Positions 12,230 through 24,146 are shown, counted from the stretch's first letter. The stretch is DNA of 64,000 nt from Calliopum simillimum (GCA_951812925.1 OX638370.1:32049948-32113947); one strand, 5' to 3'. The notes: a model not told the origin generated them from the letters alone. Numbers and translations: made by a program.

Positions 12230-13133
12230 TTGGGTGTGTGCCTTAATTTCCATCGTTTTTCAAAAGATGTCGCCATCAATACATGGTGACTTAAATGTTA
12301 GACCAGAAACGTCCTATCTGAAGCTTAGAAATCTGTCAACAACTCTGCATCATTAAATTTGAAAATTTTCATCCGCATCATAAATTTTACTGTGCTCCAA
12401 AATGTCCGAGTTCGTGCCGAAAAAGCAACATTTGCGGGAAGTTTTACTTCACTACTTTATTTCAAAGAAAACAGCTGCCGAAAGTCATCGCATTCTTGTA
12501 GAAGTTTATGGGGACTATGCTCCAGCTAAATCAAGCTGTCGTGAGTGGTTTAAAAGTGGTTATTTTGATGTCGAAGACAAAGAACGTCCTGGTCAGGACC
12601 AGCTAGGTGTGATCCATTATGAGCTGTTGCCAGGTGGTCAAACCATTAATGCTAAACTTTATCGTCAACAATTGATCCGATTGAAGCAGAAAATCCAGGC
12701 AGAGCGGCCAACGTATGCGACCAGACACGAGTCAATCATTTTCCACCACGATAACGCTCGGCCACATATTGCTGCCCCAGTCAAAAATTACCTGGAAAAC
12801 AACGGATGGGAAATCTATACGAATTTTGCCTCACCCGCCTTATAGCCCAGACCTTGCACCATCAGACTACCATTTGTTCCGATCGATGCAGAATGCCCTA
12901 TCAGGAATACGCTTCACTCCAGTTCAAGATATCGAATATTGGCTCGATTCGTTTTTGTCCGCCAAGCCGGCGCAGTTTTTCTGGGATGGAATCCATAAAT
13001 TGCCAGAAAGATGGGAAAAAGTAGTGACTAGCGATGGCCAATACTTTGAATAAAATACATTGTACCATTTTTTTTAAATAAAGTCTCAAATAAAAAAAAA
13101 AAAAAAACGATGGAAATTAATGCACACACACAA
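12230..13133 (+). mobile_element. Internally deleted mariner element
   Basis: The terminal inverted repeats share TTAATTTCCATCGTTTTT preceded by GTGTGTGCC/CA, and TA flanks the element at 12228-12229 and 13134-13135. At 904 bp it is shorter than the roughly 1.3 kb usual for mariner because the middle of the transposase gene is missing. It inserted just outside the large foldback element. Confidence 0.93.
12402..13053 (+). pseudogene. Mariner transposase, deleted and frameshifted
   Basis: The first frame (12402-12845) begins MSEFVPKKQHLREVLLHYF and carries the N-terminal helix-turn-helix region (KTAAESHRILVEVYGD). At about 12598 it jumps from VEDKERPGQ straight to DQLGVIHYELL. This removes more than 100 residues, including the first catalytic aspartate (the TGDEKW region of the family). 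The second aspartate is present in HHDNARPH. Near 12830 a frameshift moves the sequence into another frame, which continues PPYSPDLAPSDYHLFRSM, with the third aspartate of the D,D34D triad, and ends KVVTSDGQYFE at 13053, the normal family C-terminus. The product cannot be active, and the copy could only be moved in trans. It resembles the cecropia/Bmmar-type mariners by eye. Confidence 0.93.
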
Positions 13134-15388
13134 TATATCACAATTGACTCATTCCAATGGTTTGAAAAAGACATTCGCAGAAATTTTTTGCGAAAAAATA
13201 AAATATCATGACTCAAACAGTTTTAAAATAAGCTGACTGACCATTACTCTAAACGGGGAGATAATGATATGAAAAAAAAAACATGTCATAAATGAAAAAT
13301 AGAAAAGGAAGTAAATCTATATGTTAATATGCAAGACATTTGTGGTCGAATTTTGACCATTGGCCTATTCGACTTAGTAAAAATTAAAGATTTTCATATT
13401 TCTAGATGGTTCTTTACAAAGAAATAGGTGAATTTAATGCAAAAATTGGTACTGTGAAGTATAAAAAGTGTCCACAGATTGTTTCATTGTTTCAGTATTG
13501 ATAATTTGTTTACTAAAGCTTAGCTGCTCCTAACAGTGCTTAAAACTCATTCGCTAATTTCATTGAATTTGAACAAAGCTTTTCTTAAAATTGCCAAAAA
13601 ATGGTTGAAGAAAGCTGATTAAATCTCACTGTGTTCCACTGTTTCATTTTTTACTTAAACTTTAACATTTCTAACTCAATTTCTAACTGGGCTAACAGAA
13701 TTCACTTAATCACTACAAAGTCTAAGCAGTTTTATAGTAAATATTTTACTTGCTTAAGAATTCCTGCTTTCATGCAACAGCAACGCAAAAGTCCCAGTCC
13801 CAGTTAGTTCTCATACCTTCCCCAAAATATTCTTTTCTCCATTATTTATGTGTAATTCTACTTGTTGTATTAAACGTTTGTGGTTGTGCCATACGTTTGT
13901 ATGTATTTGTATATACATACATATAAATATGGTTTCCCTTGCATTAAGCGCTTCAACCACATGCAACAAATGCAATATTGTTGTTGCTGTCGTCGTCGTC
14001 GTAGTCGACGTTGATGGTGACATCTTTAACTGGGTTGAAAAACTTTTTTTGTTCCGTTAGATCGCTCCGTTCACTTTCGTGTATGTATTTGTTAACTTCA
14101 TGCAACAGAAATATTCACCGCACACACACACAACGCTTACGTTTGCTAAATTGTGCAAAAAGGCATTAGTTTTGGTACACATACACGTGCACGAGGTACG
14201 ATGTATTTGAGGGGAGTTTGTTTGGTTTTAAGACTTGAAAACTTTGCGTTGACATGAAATCAATTTTGTGAAAAGTTTATATATCAACATTTAAGAAAAA
14301 AAAAAGTTTCTTATGCGCAAGGTTTTTCTTTTTTATGCAATTTTTATATAAAAAGTTTTAAAAGAAATATTAATTTCTTCTAGAATATTGCACTAAATGT
14401 CGAAAGTTTTCTTTTTTGAAAGTAACTATGAAGATTCTTACAAATTCGTATATTTTTTTATTGGATGCAGTTCAACTTTATAGCGATTTTTAAGTATCAT
14501 TGAACATTTTGAATGTTGTTTTCCAAACTTTTATTCATAAAATATCATGTAGACCTTTGAAAAATGAAAACCAACTAATGGCTAGATAAGAGTAGATAGA
14601 CTGTCTAGTAAACCTTTTGTGGATGCACTTAGAACAATGAATCCCTTTATTAAGTACTTCAATAGTGCCGTTACCCTCATAAAATATCCAGAACAGGAGA
14701 AGGCGTGAACCTAAGTGGTGCTTTTATTTATAGACATGCCAAGCTTGGAACTTTGGCTAGCTCTTTCTGAACATTATTCCTCAAAACCAAAAGATAAAGC
14801 AAGGTACTTACTTACTCCTAATTTTAACAATTGAACTAACCAAGTGTTCAACAAAAATAAAGAAATATATATTTTTATAGTTACTTAGCACCTTACAAAA
14901 ATTTCATTGCAATTGTTTTAGTAAATTTCAAAATGTTAAGCAAGCAATTGTAAATTTTTTCTCTAAAAATAATAAAATTTTCATGATTTTCTTTTAAGTA
15001 AGTATATCATATTTAACTAATATCATATTATATTTTAATATTTAATTTTAAAATATGCTTATCTTTTCCAAACTAGCTTAAAATGTTCATTCTCAGAAAG
15101 TAGCGTATTTTGCTGTCTAAAATAATTCCTTAAGTTTCATCATAAATAATATTTCAATGCATGTTCTTGGTATAAAATACGTACCTACGATTATGTGCTG
15201 TGTACACATACGAAAAATAAACAAAATTCAACATAATCTTTCATTTCATTTGAGATATATTCGCCGAATTGCTACTTCTATTCATAAGTCTTATGCCAAC
15301 GGAAAGAAATAAAGCTGCTTCCAAAAAGAGTGCAACAGAAGCACATCTCTGGTAGCATACAAAATTTTTCAAATTCTATTTTTCTTTA
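13134..15388. other. AT-rich intronic DNA
   Basis: No gene was recognised. A short GTCGTC run lies near 13988-14010 and a small CA run near 14119-14130. One stretch near 13340-13375 resembles in reverse the start of the direct repeat at 51600. Confidence 0.45.
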
Positions 15389-16007
15389 TCTATATATATA
15401 AAAATGAAATGGTGTCCGTATGTAGCTTATGAACGCGGAAACTACAAGGCCGATTTACATAATTTTTTTTTAAATTGTTTGTTATGGTCTGTAGAAGGTT
15501 CTTAAGGGGGTGGGGTGCCACTGAGGGGAACGGGGGTTGCACCCCCATACGAAAAAAATACAAAAAATGCTATATTTCTACAGTTATACAAGCTATGATT
15601 ATGAAAGTTGATGAACTTACGCATAATGTACATATCTACCATTCACCATGCAAAACTTTGGGGATGTTGGGTGTAGGAGAATTGCATCCACTTTTCAAAA
15701 ATACACATAATGCTATATTTCTTCACATATCGCAGATATCATTATAAAACTTGGTACATACATGAATATTCTATCTACCATTTACTTTGAAAAACTTGGG
15801 CGGGGGGGGGGGGCTGAGAAGAGGGAGTTGCACCCTTCATATAAAAAATATATATAAGGCTATATCTCTGTACCTATGATTACAAAAGTTAATACATGGA
15901 TCGTTAAAAACCTTGGTGATTGGAAGAGAGGGACGATGGAGATGGATGGGACTTCGTACGTAAAGGCATCGGGAATGGGCGAACGAAGTCGCAACCAGGC
16001 CAGCTAG
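15389..16007 (+). mobile_element. Non-autonomous Helitron, plus orientation
   Basis: The element begins TCTATATATATAAAAATGAA after an A (15388) and ends in CTAG (16004-16007) before a T, as expected for Helitron insertion between A and T with no target duplication. Near the 3' end GACTTCGT (15950) and ACGAAGTC (15983) can form a stem. There is no Rep-helicase gene; the 90-codon frame inside is non-coding. The 5' end is the type I recall from widespread insect Helitrons. A second copy lies in opposite orientation at 19088-19657. Confidence 0.85.
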
Positions 16008-16840
16008 TTGCTAATAAAAGTTAATAAATCTACCAAAAGTTACAGAAAAAAAGGAATTTTTGCAAAATGGAACTTAAAATTTTGAAAAACTTCCACGGAA
16101 TCGCATTTCATATGCTTCCGAATGTGTGCTTCCACGGAAGCGTTTTTGAAGAGTATTTCATGTGCTTCTGAAGATGTGCATCTCCGCTAAGACATGCTGT
16201 GTTAAAAAAGATAAGCAGTGAGAACAGCACTGGAAGCAGCTTCTTGCTTCCCTAGAAGCGCTTTTGAAGTGGTTTCAATGCGCTTCCGTTTCCCAATGGG
16301 TATACTATGTTCTTGTTCATATATTTAGGAATAAATCTTATACAATAACGTACTAAATCATGCAGGCAATTGCTTTTTGGGAAAGTTCATAAATAATTTA
16401 AAACTTAACAAAATAAATGAATTTCTCCAAAAAAAAAGTTATCACTTATCAATTTCGTATGAAATTTAATGTTGCTTAAAAACATTACTTATTGAATTTT
16501 ATTGAACTTTCTTTGAAACATGAAAAATTTTCAACAAATTGCCTACAAAGTTTTAACTCCAAGTCATGGTTTTCGAGATATGGCAAATTTTCGAAAATTT
16601 TGGCCAATTTTTTTTAAAGCACTATTTTTTAAAAAACTGTATTATTTACACATAGTTTTAGTAACAAATTATGAATTTATTTATTTTATTTATTTATTTT
16701 CTTTCATTTCATTTGCAATTTGTATCTGATTTTCTTCATTAGCATATCTTTTATACATAGGAAAACAAAAAAGTAAACCAAAAAAATTATCATGCAATTT
16801 ACCAAAACATTACAATAGCAGCAAAACTTCGCCATATCTG
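16008..16840. other. Unclassified DNA with short GGAAGCG/GCTTC repeats
   Basis: At about 16085-16300 the motifs TGTGCTTCC and GGAAGCGTTTTTGAAG recur several times in both orientations, suggesting a degenerate short tandem repeat. The rest is AT-rich, with no coding signal until the pseudogene that begins near 16840. Confidence 0.45.
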
Positions 16841-17600
16841 GAAAATCATGACTCGAACACACTTAATTTCAAATTTAAGAGACCGAAGGTCGACACATGC
16901 CATGAATGAGATTTGCTCAAAGCAAAAATAGAAGTTGCTAGAGAGGCAGAACTTGAACACGCGGAGCATCACTTCCAAACACAATGTGCATATGAATCAA
17001 AAAAACTTGACAAAGAAAAAGCTGTGGCTGATGCTTCAGTAAAAGTGTATTCTTTTGATCTTCAGCAGTGTCTTCTTACACCATTTTTGCGAACATCTTT
17101 ATCATTCTACAAAAGACCACTGTGGACCTTTAATCTGACTGTCCATGACTGCAGCACTAATCAAACAGTATGCTATAAGTTGAATGAAGCTTTAGCTTAA
17201 GGTGGGAACGAAATAGCTTCATGTGTATTTAGTCACTGCCCAGGCCAAAACAAAAACTCCTTTGTCGCAACTTTGTTTGCGATTCTTATGCAATTTAAAA
17301 ATAATGTTGGCATCATTGACCACAAGTTTATGGTTCCTGATCACACTCATATGGAGTGCGATATTGATCACGCTTCAATAGAGAGAAAAAAGAAATACAC
17401 AACCATAAAAATCATCCACGATATTGGTACCAATTTATAAGGTCGGTAGGAGTTAGGAATAAATTTGTAGTAAACGAAATGCATCAGCGCATCTTTTTAG
17501 ATTTCAGACATGCAGCAAAAGAGTTATTTTCTTGGCGAAAAGTGGACGACAACGGTCGAAAATATAATTGGCGTAATATTAAGTGGCTAAAATTTAATAA
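16840..17600 (+). pseudogene. Decayed copy of a multicopy insect protein, probably transposon-encoded
   Basis: Reading across frames gives a continuous relationship to a protein family that I remember as highly repeated in insect genomes and largely unnamed. Visible blocks are KRPKVDTCHE-stop-DLLKAK (a Cys codon changed to TGA near 16906), VKVYSFDLQQCLLTP, SFYKRPLWTFNLTVHD, FSHCPGQNKNSFVATLF, IIDHKFMVPDHTHMECDIDH and WRNIKWLKF. The longest open part is 16913-17200. At least one stop and a frameshift after 17200 show that it is dead. The N-terminal part is missing. Its position between two inverted Helitrons, in a nest of elements, fits a transposon origin, but the catalytic class is unknown to me. 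Confidence 0.65.
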
Positions 17601-17611
17601 TTAATACGGGA

Positions 17612-18336
17612 CTATTTTGTATTCAACGTCAGGAAGTACATATTCGCCGGCACCTTCCATCTACACTCGCTTAATCCCAATATCTCAAGTTTGAATTTGT
17701 TGAGTTCTCTTACGCCTTGGTGTATTTTGACTGGTTCATTAAGAGTTCGGACATTCCAAGAGCCGATGCGTGTTCGAGTTTTCATCGAAAGGATTTTAGA
17801 ACTTTGACGAACCATATTGGTTCCAGTTATAGGAAAATCATTCCTAACTATGTATGTTTCTTACACCTCCAAATCCGATGTGCATGCTGCCGAGGCAGGT
17901 GGATTAACCACACTCTGGTGGGTACAACTTGGAGAGTTGTTTTCCATCGTTTTTCGATCCATGCTTCATTAGTATAATCTTCTCGTTAACGCCCCGCGCA
18001 GTAAGTTATAAGCTTAAAGCTGGATCCGGTAAGCGCTGCAACTATAGTGGCCAAATTCACTTTCAAATTCAGCCGCCCAATCTGGAACAGACGCTGACCT
18101 GGGAGCCGCCCACTTTGGGCCAGACGCTTCAGGAATTTGACAAGATGCTTATTTTAAGGCGGCATCGACTCGCCTTGTCAGTGCCAGTTACGGGCCTTGC
18201 GGGTTTTTCTATCCTGGTGCAACGCTGTCCAACGCTACACCCTTCCACACCCAGGCTAGTCACCCGCTTTTAGTCGCCTTATACGATAGGCCTGCTTACT
18301 TCGGGCATATTCTGACCCCTTACCCTCAGGGGTAAG
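17612..18336 (-). pseudogene. Non-LTR retrotransposon 5' end: leader plus start of endonuclease
   Basis: On the minus strand, a leader of about 500 bases runs from 18336 and includes GGCGACTAAAAGCGGGTGAC. A reading frame at 17815-17612 follows, containing KTRTRIGSWNVRTLNEPVK and LEILGLSECRW. These are the N-terminal motifs of the apurinic endonuclease domain of RTE/CR1-like LINEs, where the WNVRTL Asn is catalytic. The frame ends in unrelated sequence near 17625. The GC-richer composition differs from the flanks. The next piece of a LINE lies immediately beyond 18336 but points the other way. Confidence 0.75.
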
Positions 18337-18337
18337 A

Positions 18338-18730
18338 ATGGCAAAACCAAAAGCAGCGTTTGCTCAACTGAACAAAATATGGTCTTCACCCGTTATATCC
18401 ATTAAAACGAAAGTGCGCATTTTTGATTCGAATGTGAAATCGGTTTTGTTATATGGGTGCGAAACATGGCTTGTTACTGAACAACTAACGAACAAGCTGC
18501 AAGTATTCGTCAACAAATGCTTAAGGCGTGTACTAAAGATATGGTGGTCTCACACTGTATGAAATGCCGACCTACATCAAAAATGCAATCAGAGGGCTAT
18601 AGCAAACGAGGTCAAGCTGCGCTGTTTTGCAACTCTGTTGAATAGAGTTAGATGAGGATGTAAACCAAGTTTGAATCAAATCCTCAAAGAAGTTAATGGA
18701 CAAATTCGATAAGAAATTTGGAGATTGTCG
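18338..18730 (+). pseudogene. Non-LTR retrotransposon 3' part: end of reverse transcriptase
   Basis: The frame 18338-18562 reads AAFAQLNKIWSSPVISIKTK, then KSVLLYGCETWLVTEQL and LQVFVNKCLRRVLKIWW. This is the conserved region after the reverse transcriptase catalytic core in LINEs of the RTE/CR1 type. A TGA stop interrupts it near 18559; translation continues in the same sense as NADLHQKCNQRAIANEVKLR with frame changes. No poly-A tail or target duplication was identified. It abuts the inverted 5' part at 17612-18336. Confidence 0.8.
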
Positions 18731-19087
18731 TGTTTGTTTCAGTCAAGTGTAAATTGCTAGGTTTGTAATAATCGACCTGCCACACCCCTTTCGATTTCGC
18801 TGAAATTAGGTACATGACTTCATTAGATGCTAAAACAAATAAAAATGATGAAAAAATAATATTATTTTTTGGCGGAGCTCTAAGAAGTTTTGCTCCATTG
18901 GAGATTGCAGCTTTTGCTTTGATTGGCAGTTTTCAACCTTAGATATATATTGGATATATTGGATAGTTCACAAGCTTAGATCAAATGCAACTAGATGGCA
19001 TTCTCAGATGCTTTCATGAAAAAAGGAGATTGTCGCCTTTGCTTCTATACCTCTCATATTATGTTTTTTTATTTTTTGTTCTGAAAA
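18731..19087. other. No gene recognised
   Basis: A short stretch between the LINE remnant and the minus-strand Helitron. No coding or transposon signature was seen. Confidence 0.4.
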
Positions 19088-19657
19088 CTAGCTGGCCTGG
19101 TTGCGACTTCGTTCACTCGTTTCCGATGCCCTTCACATATGAGGTCCCATCCATCTCCATCGTCCCTCTCTTCCAATCACCAAGGATTTTAAGATCCATA
19201 TTTTTTATATGAAAAGTTGCAACTCCCCCTTCGCACCCCCCGCCCCAAATTTTTCAAGGTGAATGGTAGATAGAATATACAACCATGTATGTACGAAGTT
19301 CTATAACGATATCTGACATAGGTGAAGAAATATAGCATTTTGTATATTTTTTGTAAAGAGGATGCAATTCTCCTACACCTTATATCCCCCAAGTTTTGCA
19401 TTGTGAATGGTAGATACATTATGCATAAGGTCACCAACTTTCATAATCATAGCTTGTATAAGTGCAGAGATATAGCATTTTTTGTATTTTTTTTGTATGG
19501 GGGGTGCAATCCCCGGCCCCTCAGCGGCATCTCACCCCCTTATGAACCTTCTACAGACCATAAGAAACAATTTAAAAAAAAAATCGTGTATATCGACCGT
19601 GTAGTTTCCGCGTTCATTAGCTACATACGGACACCATTTCATTTTTATATATATAGA
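19088..19657 (-). mobile_element. Non-autonomous Helitron, minus orientation
   Basis: Read on the minus strand it starts TCTATATATATAAAAATGAA at 19657 and ends CTAG at 19088, again between A and T. It is closely similar to the copy at 15389-16007 but slightly shorter (570 against 619 bp), and its 3' hairpin is more eroded. The two copies form an inverted pair around about 3 kb of other element debris. Confidence 0.85.
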
Positions 19658-20810
19658 TTTTTAAGAATGAAAAATTTAATTTTGTATCTTTTTATAAACT
19701 GAAGTAAAGTGAATAATTTTAATAAAAAAAAGCATCAAAAACACCTTATATACACTGTTACCTTTATTTCAATTTTAGCAAAAAATCTTATGTATAGTTA
19801 CAATCGCTACAAACTACGTTTAAGCTTGAACAGAACCGCTTAATTTTACTTAAGGCGCTATTTGTATCAAAACAAATTTTCTCAGAAAATCTTAAGTATA
19901 AAACAATTAAAATACAGGATTTCTTATAATTTATTTTTTTAAATTCGCCTCTTCTTGTCTTACTCAATCTATTAACTACGTCTAAGATTAAAATAATTGC
20001 AATAAAACGGAACAAAAATAATTTTTCATAAAATAGTCAATATCTCAAAACATGGATTTTCGACATAAGCTACTCTGCTTTGTTGCCACAGATATAATAT
20101 GAGATAAGTTGACATTTGGAATAATTTTTTTTTTTTTACTTACTGCAAAATATTTTCAAATACCAATTCAACACATTTTCATGGAATATCCCCAGTAGTC
20201 TTTAAACTTTTTGCGTCGCTGCTGTTGTTAACTTTCGTTAATAATATATATTTATGCATATTAAATGCAAAACAAATAAGTAGAGATTTTTTTTGCAGCT
20301 CTTAAATTTTTACTCAATTCCAGTGAAAAGAACAATAACAACAACAATAAAAAAATATGACGTCCTTAAGCATTATTACGTATGTATGCATGATTTTGTA
20401 CAAGAAATGTAGAGTGAATAGGGGGACTAGATACTTTATTAAAAATTGAGATGGAAACGAGTTTGCTTTCATATTCCACCCACTTAAAAGCAAATGAATG
20501 ACTTCAAAAAGAGCAACATTATTGAAAAAAAAAAAAAAAACGAAAGGATTTGTCTGTCAAGGAATTTACATATGAAAAAAATAGTACTTTCTCTCCCTTT
20601 TTTCTGTTACAAAAGTGCTGTCGTAAAAGCTTTCTACTCCACCATGAATATTTATGCATTTTTGATTAACCTGAAAGTGAAATTCAAAAAAAAAAAAAAA
20701 AAAACAGATTTTGATGTTTTATTAGAATTATATAAATTTTTTGGAGCTTTATAAAGGTCATATTTTCACATTTAAAAATCAATCAACCAGTTATGTATGT
20801 ATGAAAATAC
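19658..20810. other. AT-rich intronic DNA
   Basis: No gene or element was recognised. Homopolymer A and T runs occur near 20127, 20525 and 20685. Confidence 0.45.
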
Positions 20811-20812
20811 TA

Positions 20813-22125
20813 CAGGGTGGCTGATTCGAACTGTTACCAACTTCAGATAGACTTATCTGACAGATGGAACATGACAGCTGTCTAAAAATTGGCATGATGT
20901 TAGTTCATTCTATTGTCAACAAGTAACCAAAAGTATTTGCGCGTCAATTTATTGAAAATAAAAAATTTTCGAAATGGAATTCAAACGTAATAGTGTGATT
21001 GCTCTTTATTTGGCTGGAAAATCGCAACCAGCAATTGTTCGTGAGCTGAAACATTTAAAAGTGAATAAAATGTTTGTGTATCGGACCATAACACGTTACA
21101 ATGGTACCGGCAGCGTTGCTAAACGACATGGTGGTGGTCGGAAAATAACTGCAACATCACCAGAAATGGTTCGAAAGGTGAAGGCCAGAATTGAGCGAAA
21201 TCCGAGACGCAGTGGCAGACAAATGGCTGCCGAGCTGAAAATATCGCGTGAACGAATGCAACACATATTGTCAAACAAGATCGGACTAAAGGCCCTCAAG
21301 TTCCAAAAGGCGCATGATCTCACTCCTGCTCAATAAAAAATTAGGCTCGATAGAGCCAAGGAGTTGTTGCGCTTGCACGCCGCCGGAAATCTGTCGCAAA
21401 TTGTCTTCTCTGATGAGAAAAATTACTGTATCCAGCAATATGTAAACAAACAAAATGATCGGGTTTACTTGACAGAGAGGTCCTACGAAAATTTGAATGT
21501 TCGTTTGGCCACCAGGACGCAGGCACCACCGCATGTGATGGTTTGGGCTGCAGTGACTGCTGATGGGCGCTCGCCACTCGTTTTTTTGGCCGCTGGCGTC
21601 AAAGTAAACGCCCAGGTGTATCGTGAATCAGTGTTGGAGGGTGCTTTACTACCGTGGGCACGCAAACATTTCGGTCGCAAGCCATGGACATTCCAACAAG
21701 ACTCGGCACCGTCACGCAAAGCTCGTGTGAATCAAGAATGGTTAGAAAAAAACGTTCCTAGCTTCATTTCTGCTCAACAATGGCTCTCAAATTCGCCTGA
21801 TGCGAATCCGCTGGATTTCTCAATCTGGGGTATGTTGGACAGGAAGGTCTTGACTAAAAAATACCAGAGCGTTGATGCGCTAAAAGTGGCCCTTCAACGA
21901 GAATGGCGCAAACTTCCACAAAATCAAATTCGTGCAGCATGCGACTCGTTCTTCGACCGTCTACGGGCCATAGTTAAGGCCAAAGGTGGCCATATCGAAA
22001 ATCTCAAGTAGATTCTTAAAATTTGAACATTTCCCAACAATTATAGCGTTTGATCAATAAAATCTGTGCATGGAAACTAAAAATATAGTCTTTTGAATTG
22101 GTAACACTTCAAATCAGCCACCCTG
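20813..22125 (+). mobile_element. maT-like (DD37D) Tc1/mariner transposon, nearly complete
   Basis: The terminal inverted repeats begin CAGGGTGGCTGATT and extend, with a few mismatches, to about 28 bp (through GTTACCAA). TA lies at 20811-20812 and 22126-22127. At 1313 bp it is full length for the group and contains one transposase frame with a single stop codon. Confidence 0.95.
20974..22011 (+). pseudogene. maT-type transposase with one in-frame stop
   Basis: The frame would encode 345 residues but is interrupted by TAA at 21334-21336 (codon 121); both halves are in the same frame. The N-terminal part (MEFKRNSVIALYLAGKSQPA) has paired helix-turn-helix DNA-binding segments. The catalytic part shows VFSDEKN (first Asp), WTFQQDSAP (second Asp) and SPDANPLDFSIWG (third Asp). 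There are 37 residues between the second and third Asp, the spacing of the DD37D maT group. QQDSAPSR where relatives usually have PSH, and WLSNSPD in place of a W-P-x-x-S-P-D pattern, are further possible lesions. One stop in an otherwise open 1-kb frame suggests a fairly recent insertion. Confidence 0.93.
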
Positions 22126-22127
22126 TA

Positions 22128-22860
22128 GTATTTGGGAATACATGACGTTCGAGCATTATTCATCTTTTGTTAATAAATAAATCTTGCTGAAATGCCTTAT
22201 CGCTCTTGGGTAAGAACAAGTTGGATAAGTCAGACAAATATGTTATGAAATTGCATAAATTTGAATAAAATATGCTGTAATTGAGATGAGCTACCACCTG
22301 CAAAGTTATTTTAAAAGTATTTTGAAATTCGATTGGTCCCAAACTAGCAAAACCTTAATAGGGTTTTCCTAGTTTCATCAAGTAATCTAAGCAACAGCAC
22401 TCAACGAAGTACCATCAAATAACATATGTTAACGAGAAACCACACTTTCAAAGTATTTTAATGCTACAATACGTTTCCAACTGAAAGTTTTTAGGTGATT
22501 TATGGTTGTTTCGAGATTTAGCGCTAAGCCTCGGTAAAAATCACGTTATGAAATATACAAAATTAAATGTATTTCTAAGGTAATTTGTTTTAAGTCTGCA
22601 TATAAATCTCAGCAGGCCTATCGATTGTGGCTATTTACGACCAATTGGCACCCTTAACTTTAACATAAAATGTCATACAAAACGAAGCAAACAGAATATA
22701 AATGTTAAGAAAAGGGAAAATTAATTTATTTTACCCGCTTATGACATTAACTGTCAAAAATTAATCCCTTTCGGCCAGTGGAAATGGGTTGGATTTAACC
22801 ATAAAATGTATATACCTTATCGTAGCTAAATCTCCAGTGAAAACGTGAATAAGAGAGCAA
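22128..22860. other. AT-rich intronic DNA
   Basis: No gene or element was recognised. Confidence 0.4.
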
Positions 22861-22861
22861 T

Positions 22862-23245
22862 ACATAGGGGTGCAGACCAGGTATTAAAATAGATGGATCT
22901 TTGCCAATTGCACAAACTGTGCCACAATTATGATTAAAAATTAAATATTTTGACTTTTGCGCAAATAGTTGTGCAAATATAAGTCACCTTTATAAGAGAA
23001 CAATAAAGAGGAGGTAGACCAGGTATTAAAATAGATGGATATTCGCCAATTTTGTTATACACTACACAAAGTGTTTCACAATTATGATTAAAAAGTATAT
23101 GTTTTGACATTTGCACAAACGGTTGTGCAAACATGACTCACCCTCATAAGATAGCAATAAAGATTTTGACTTTTGCGCAAACCGTTGTGCAAATATGAAT
23201 CACCCCCCATATACTACACAAATCGTTTGCACAAATGTTTGTGTG
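22862..23245. repeat. Short tandem array of about 130-bp units
   Basis: The phrase GACCAGGTATTAAAATAGATGG occurs near 22876 and 23017, and TTTTGAC(A)TTTGCGCAAA..GTTGTGCAAA near 22949, 23101 and 23164. This gives two to three diverged units. Each ends in a pair of opposed TTTGCACAA/TTGTGCAAA motifs that could form a small hairpin. No coding sequence is present. Confidence 0.7.
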
Positions 23246-24146
23246 GTGTATTTGGGCTTTTACACTGCATTTAATACAAATTTTACTGTATTTCTTTTTC
23301 TTATTCATTTCGTTTTATTTTCTTTCTCTTTTCAGCAAAAATACGTCTTGCTTGAGATGTCAAAATTCGCAGTTCAATCATAAAAAATATAGAAATGCGT
23401 CGAGAAAATGTCTAATTGTGGTTCTTTATTCGGTTTTTTAGATAAAGTGCGCTTTTGGTTTCCTTATCCTTAATCTTATAAAATCTAGTTCATTTCTAAT
23501 TGTGTTCAGTGTTTAAAAAGTGCAGAATAAAAGTTCATGAATCAAAGAAAATCATCTAATTTAATTTATTGTTTCAATCAAAATAAATCCAAGTGTTCAA
23601 TAATGAGAAAATTCTCTGAAAAAGTGCTAAATAATATAAAAATCATTATGAGAGAGAAGTTCTTTGTCCTCATTGTTTATTTTTTTTTGTAGTGAAAGAT
23701 AGTGTCTTTAAATAGGAAACCAAAACGGTCACCATATATTCGCAACAAACCGTGTATTCACTTCGTAAAATTACCTTAACGCGCGTACGATTTTCCAGAC
23801 CGTCCTGTAAAAGCACCATATTTATCTAAATAATGTTAAAACATGGTAAGTCAGTTTTTTCAACGTTTTCTACATTCTTAATTCTTTATAAGTATACCAT
23901 CAGGTATTTAAGTAAAAGGATCTTCTATACACTTGGAAACTTCTTAATGTTAAAATGTTGCTTGCTCTTTGTCAAAAAAGTGGATCCTAAACATCAGTAT
24001 TTTTTTCAATTTCCCAACAAAATTATTGCAAATTCTCGCTTCTTTTTCCTTTTTTTTGATTAAATTGTGTTGAAAATTTCCAGTTTCAGGTCAATTTTCC
24101 CATTTCAAAACATTGCTCGACGTTAGGGGATTGAGTCGCAATCGTA
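23246..24146. other. AT-rich intronic DNA
   Basis: No gene was recognised; the short frames here are low-complexity. Confidence 0.4.

Noticed and set aside
15475..15747. 90-codon frame in the plus-strand Helitron
   Set aside because: The sequence is non-coding Helitron DNA and also occurs in the inverted copy without the same frame.
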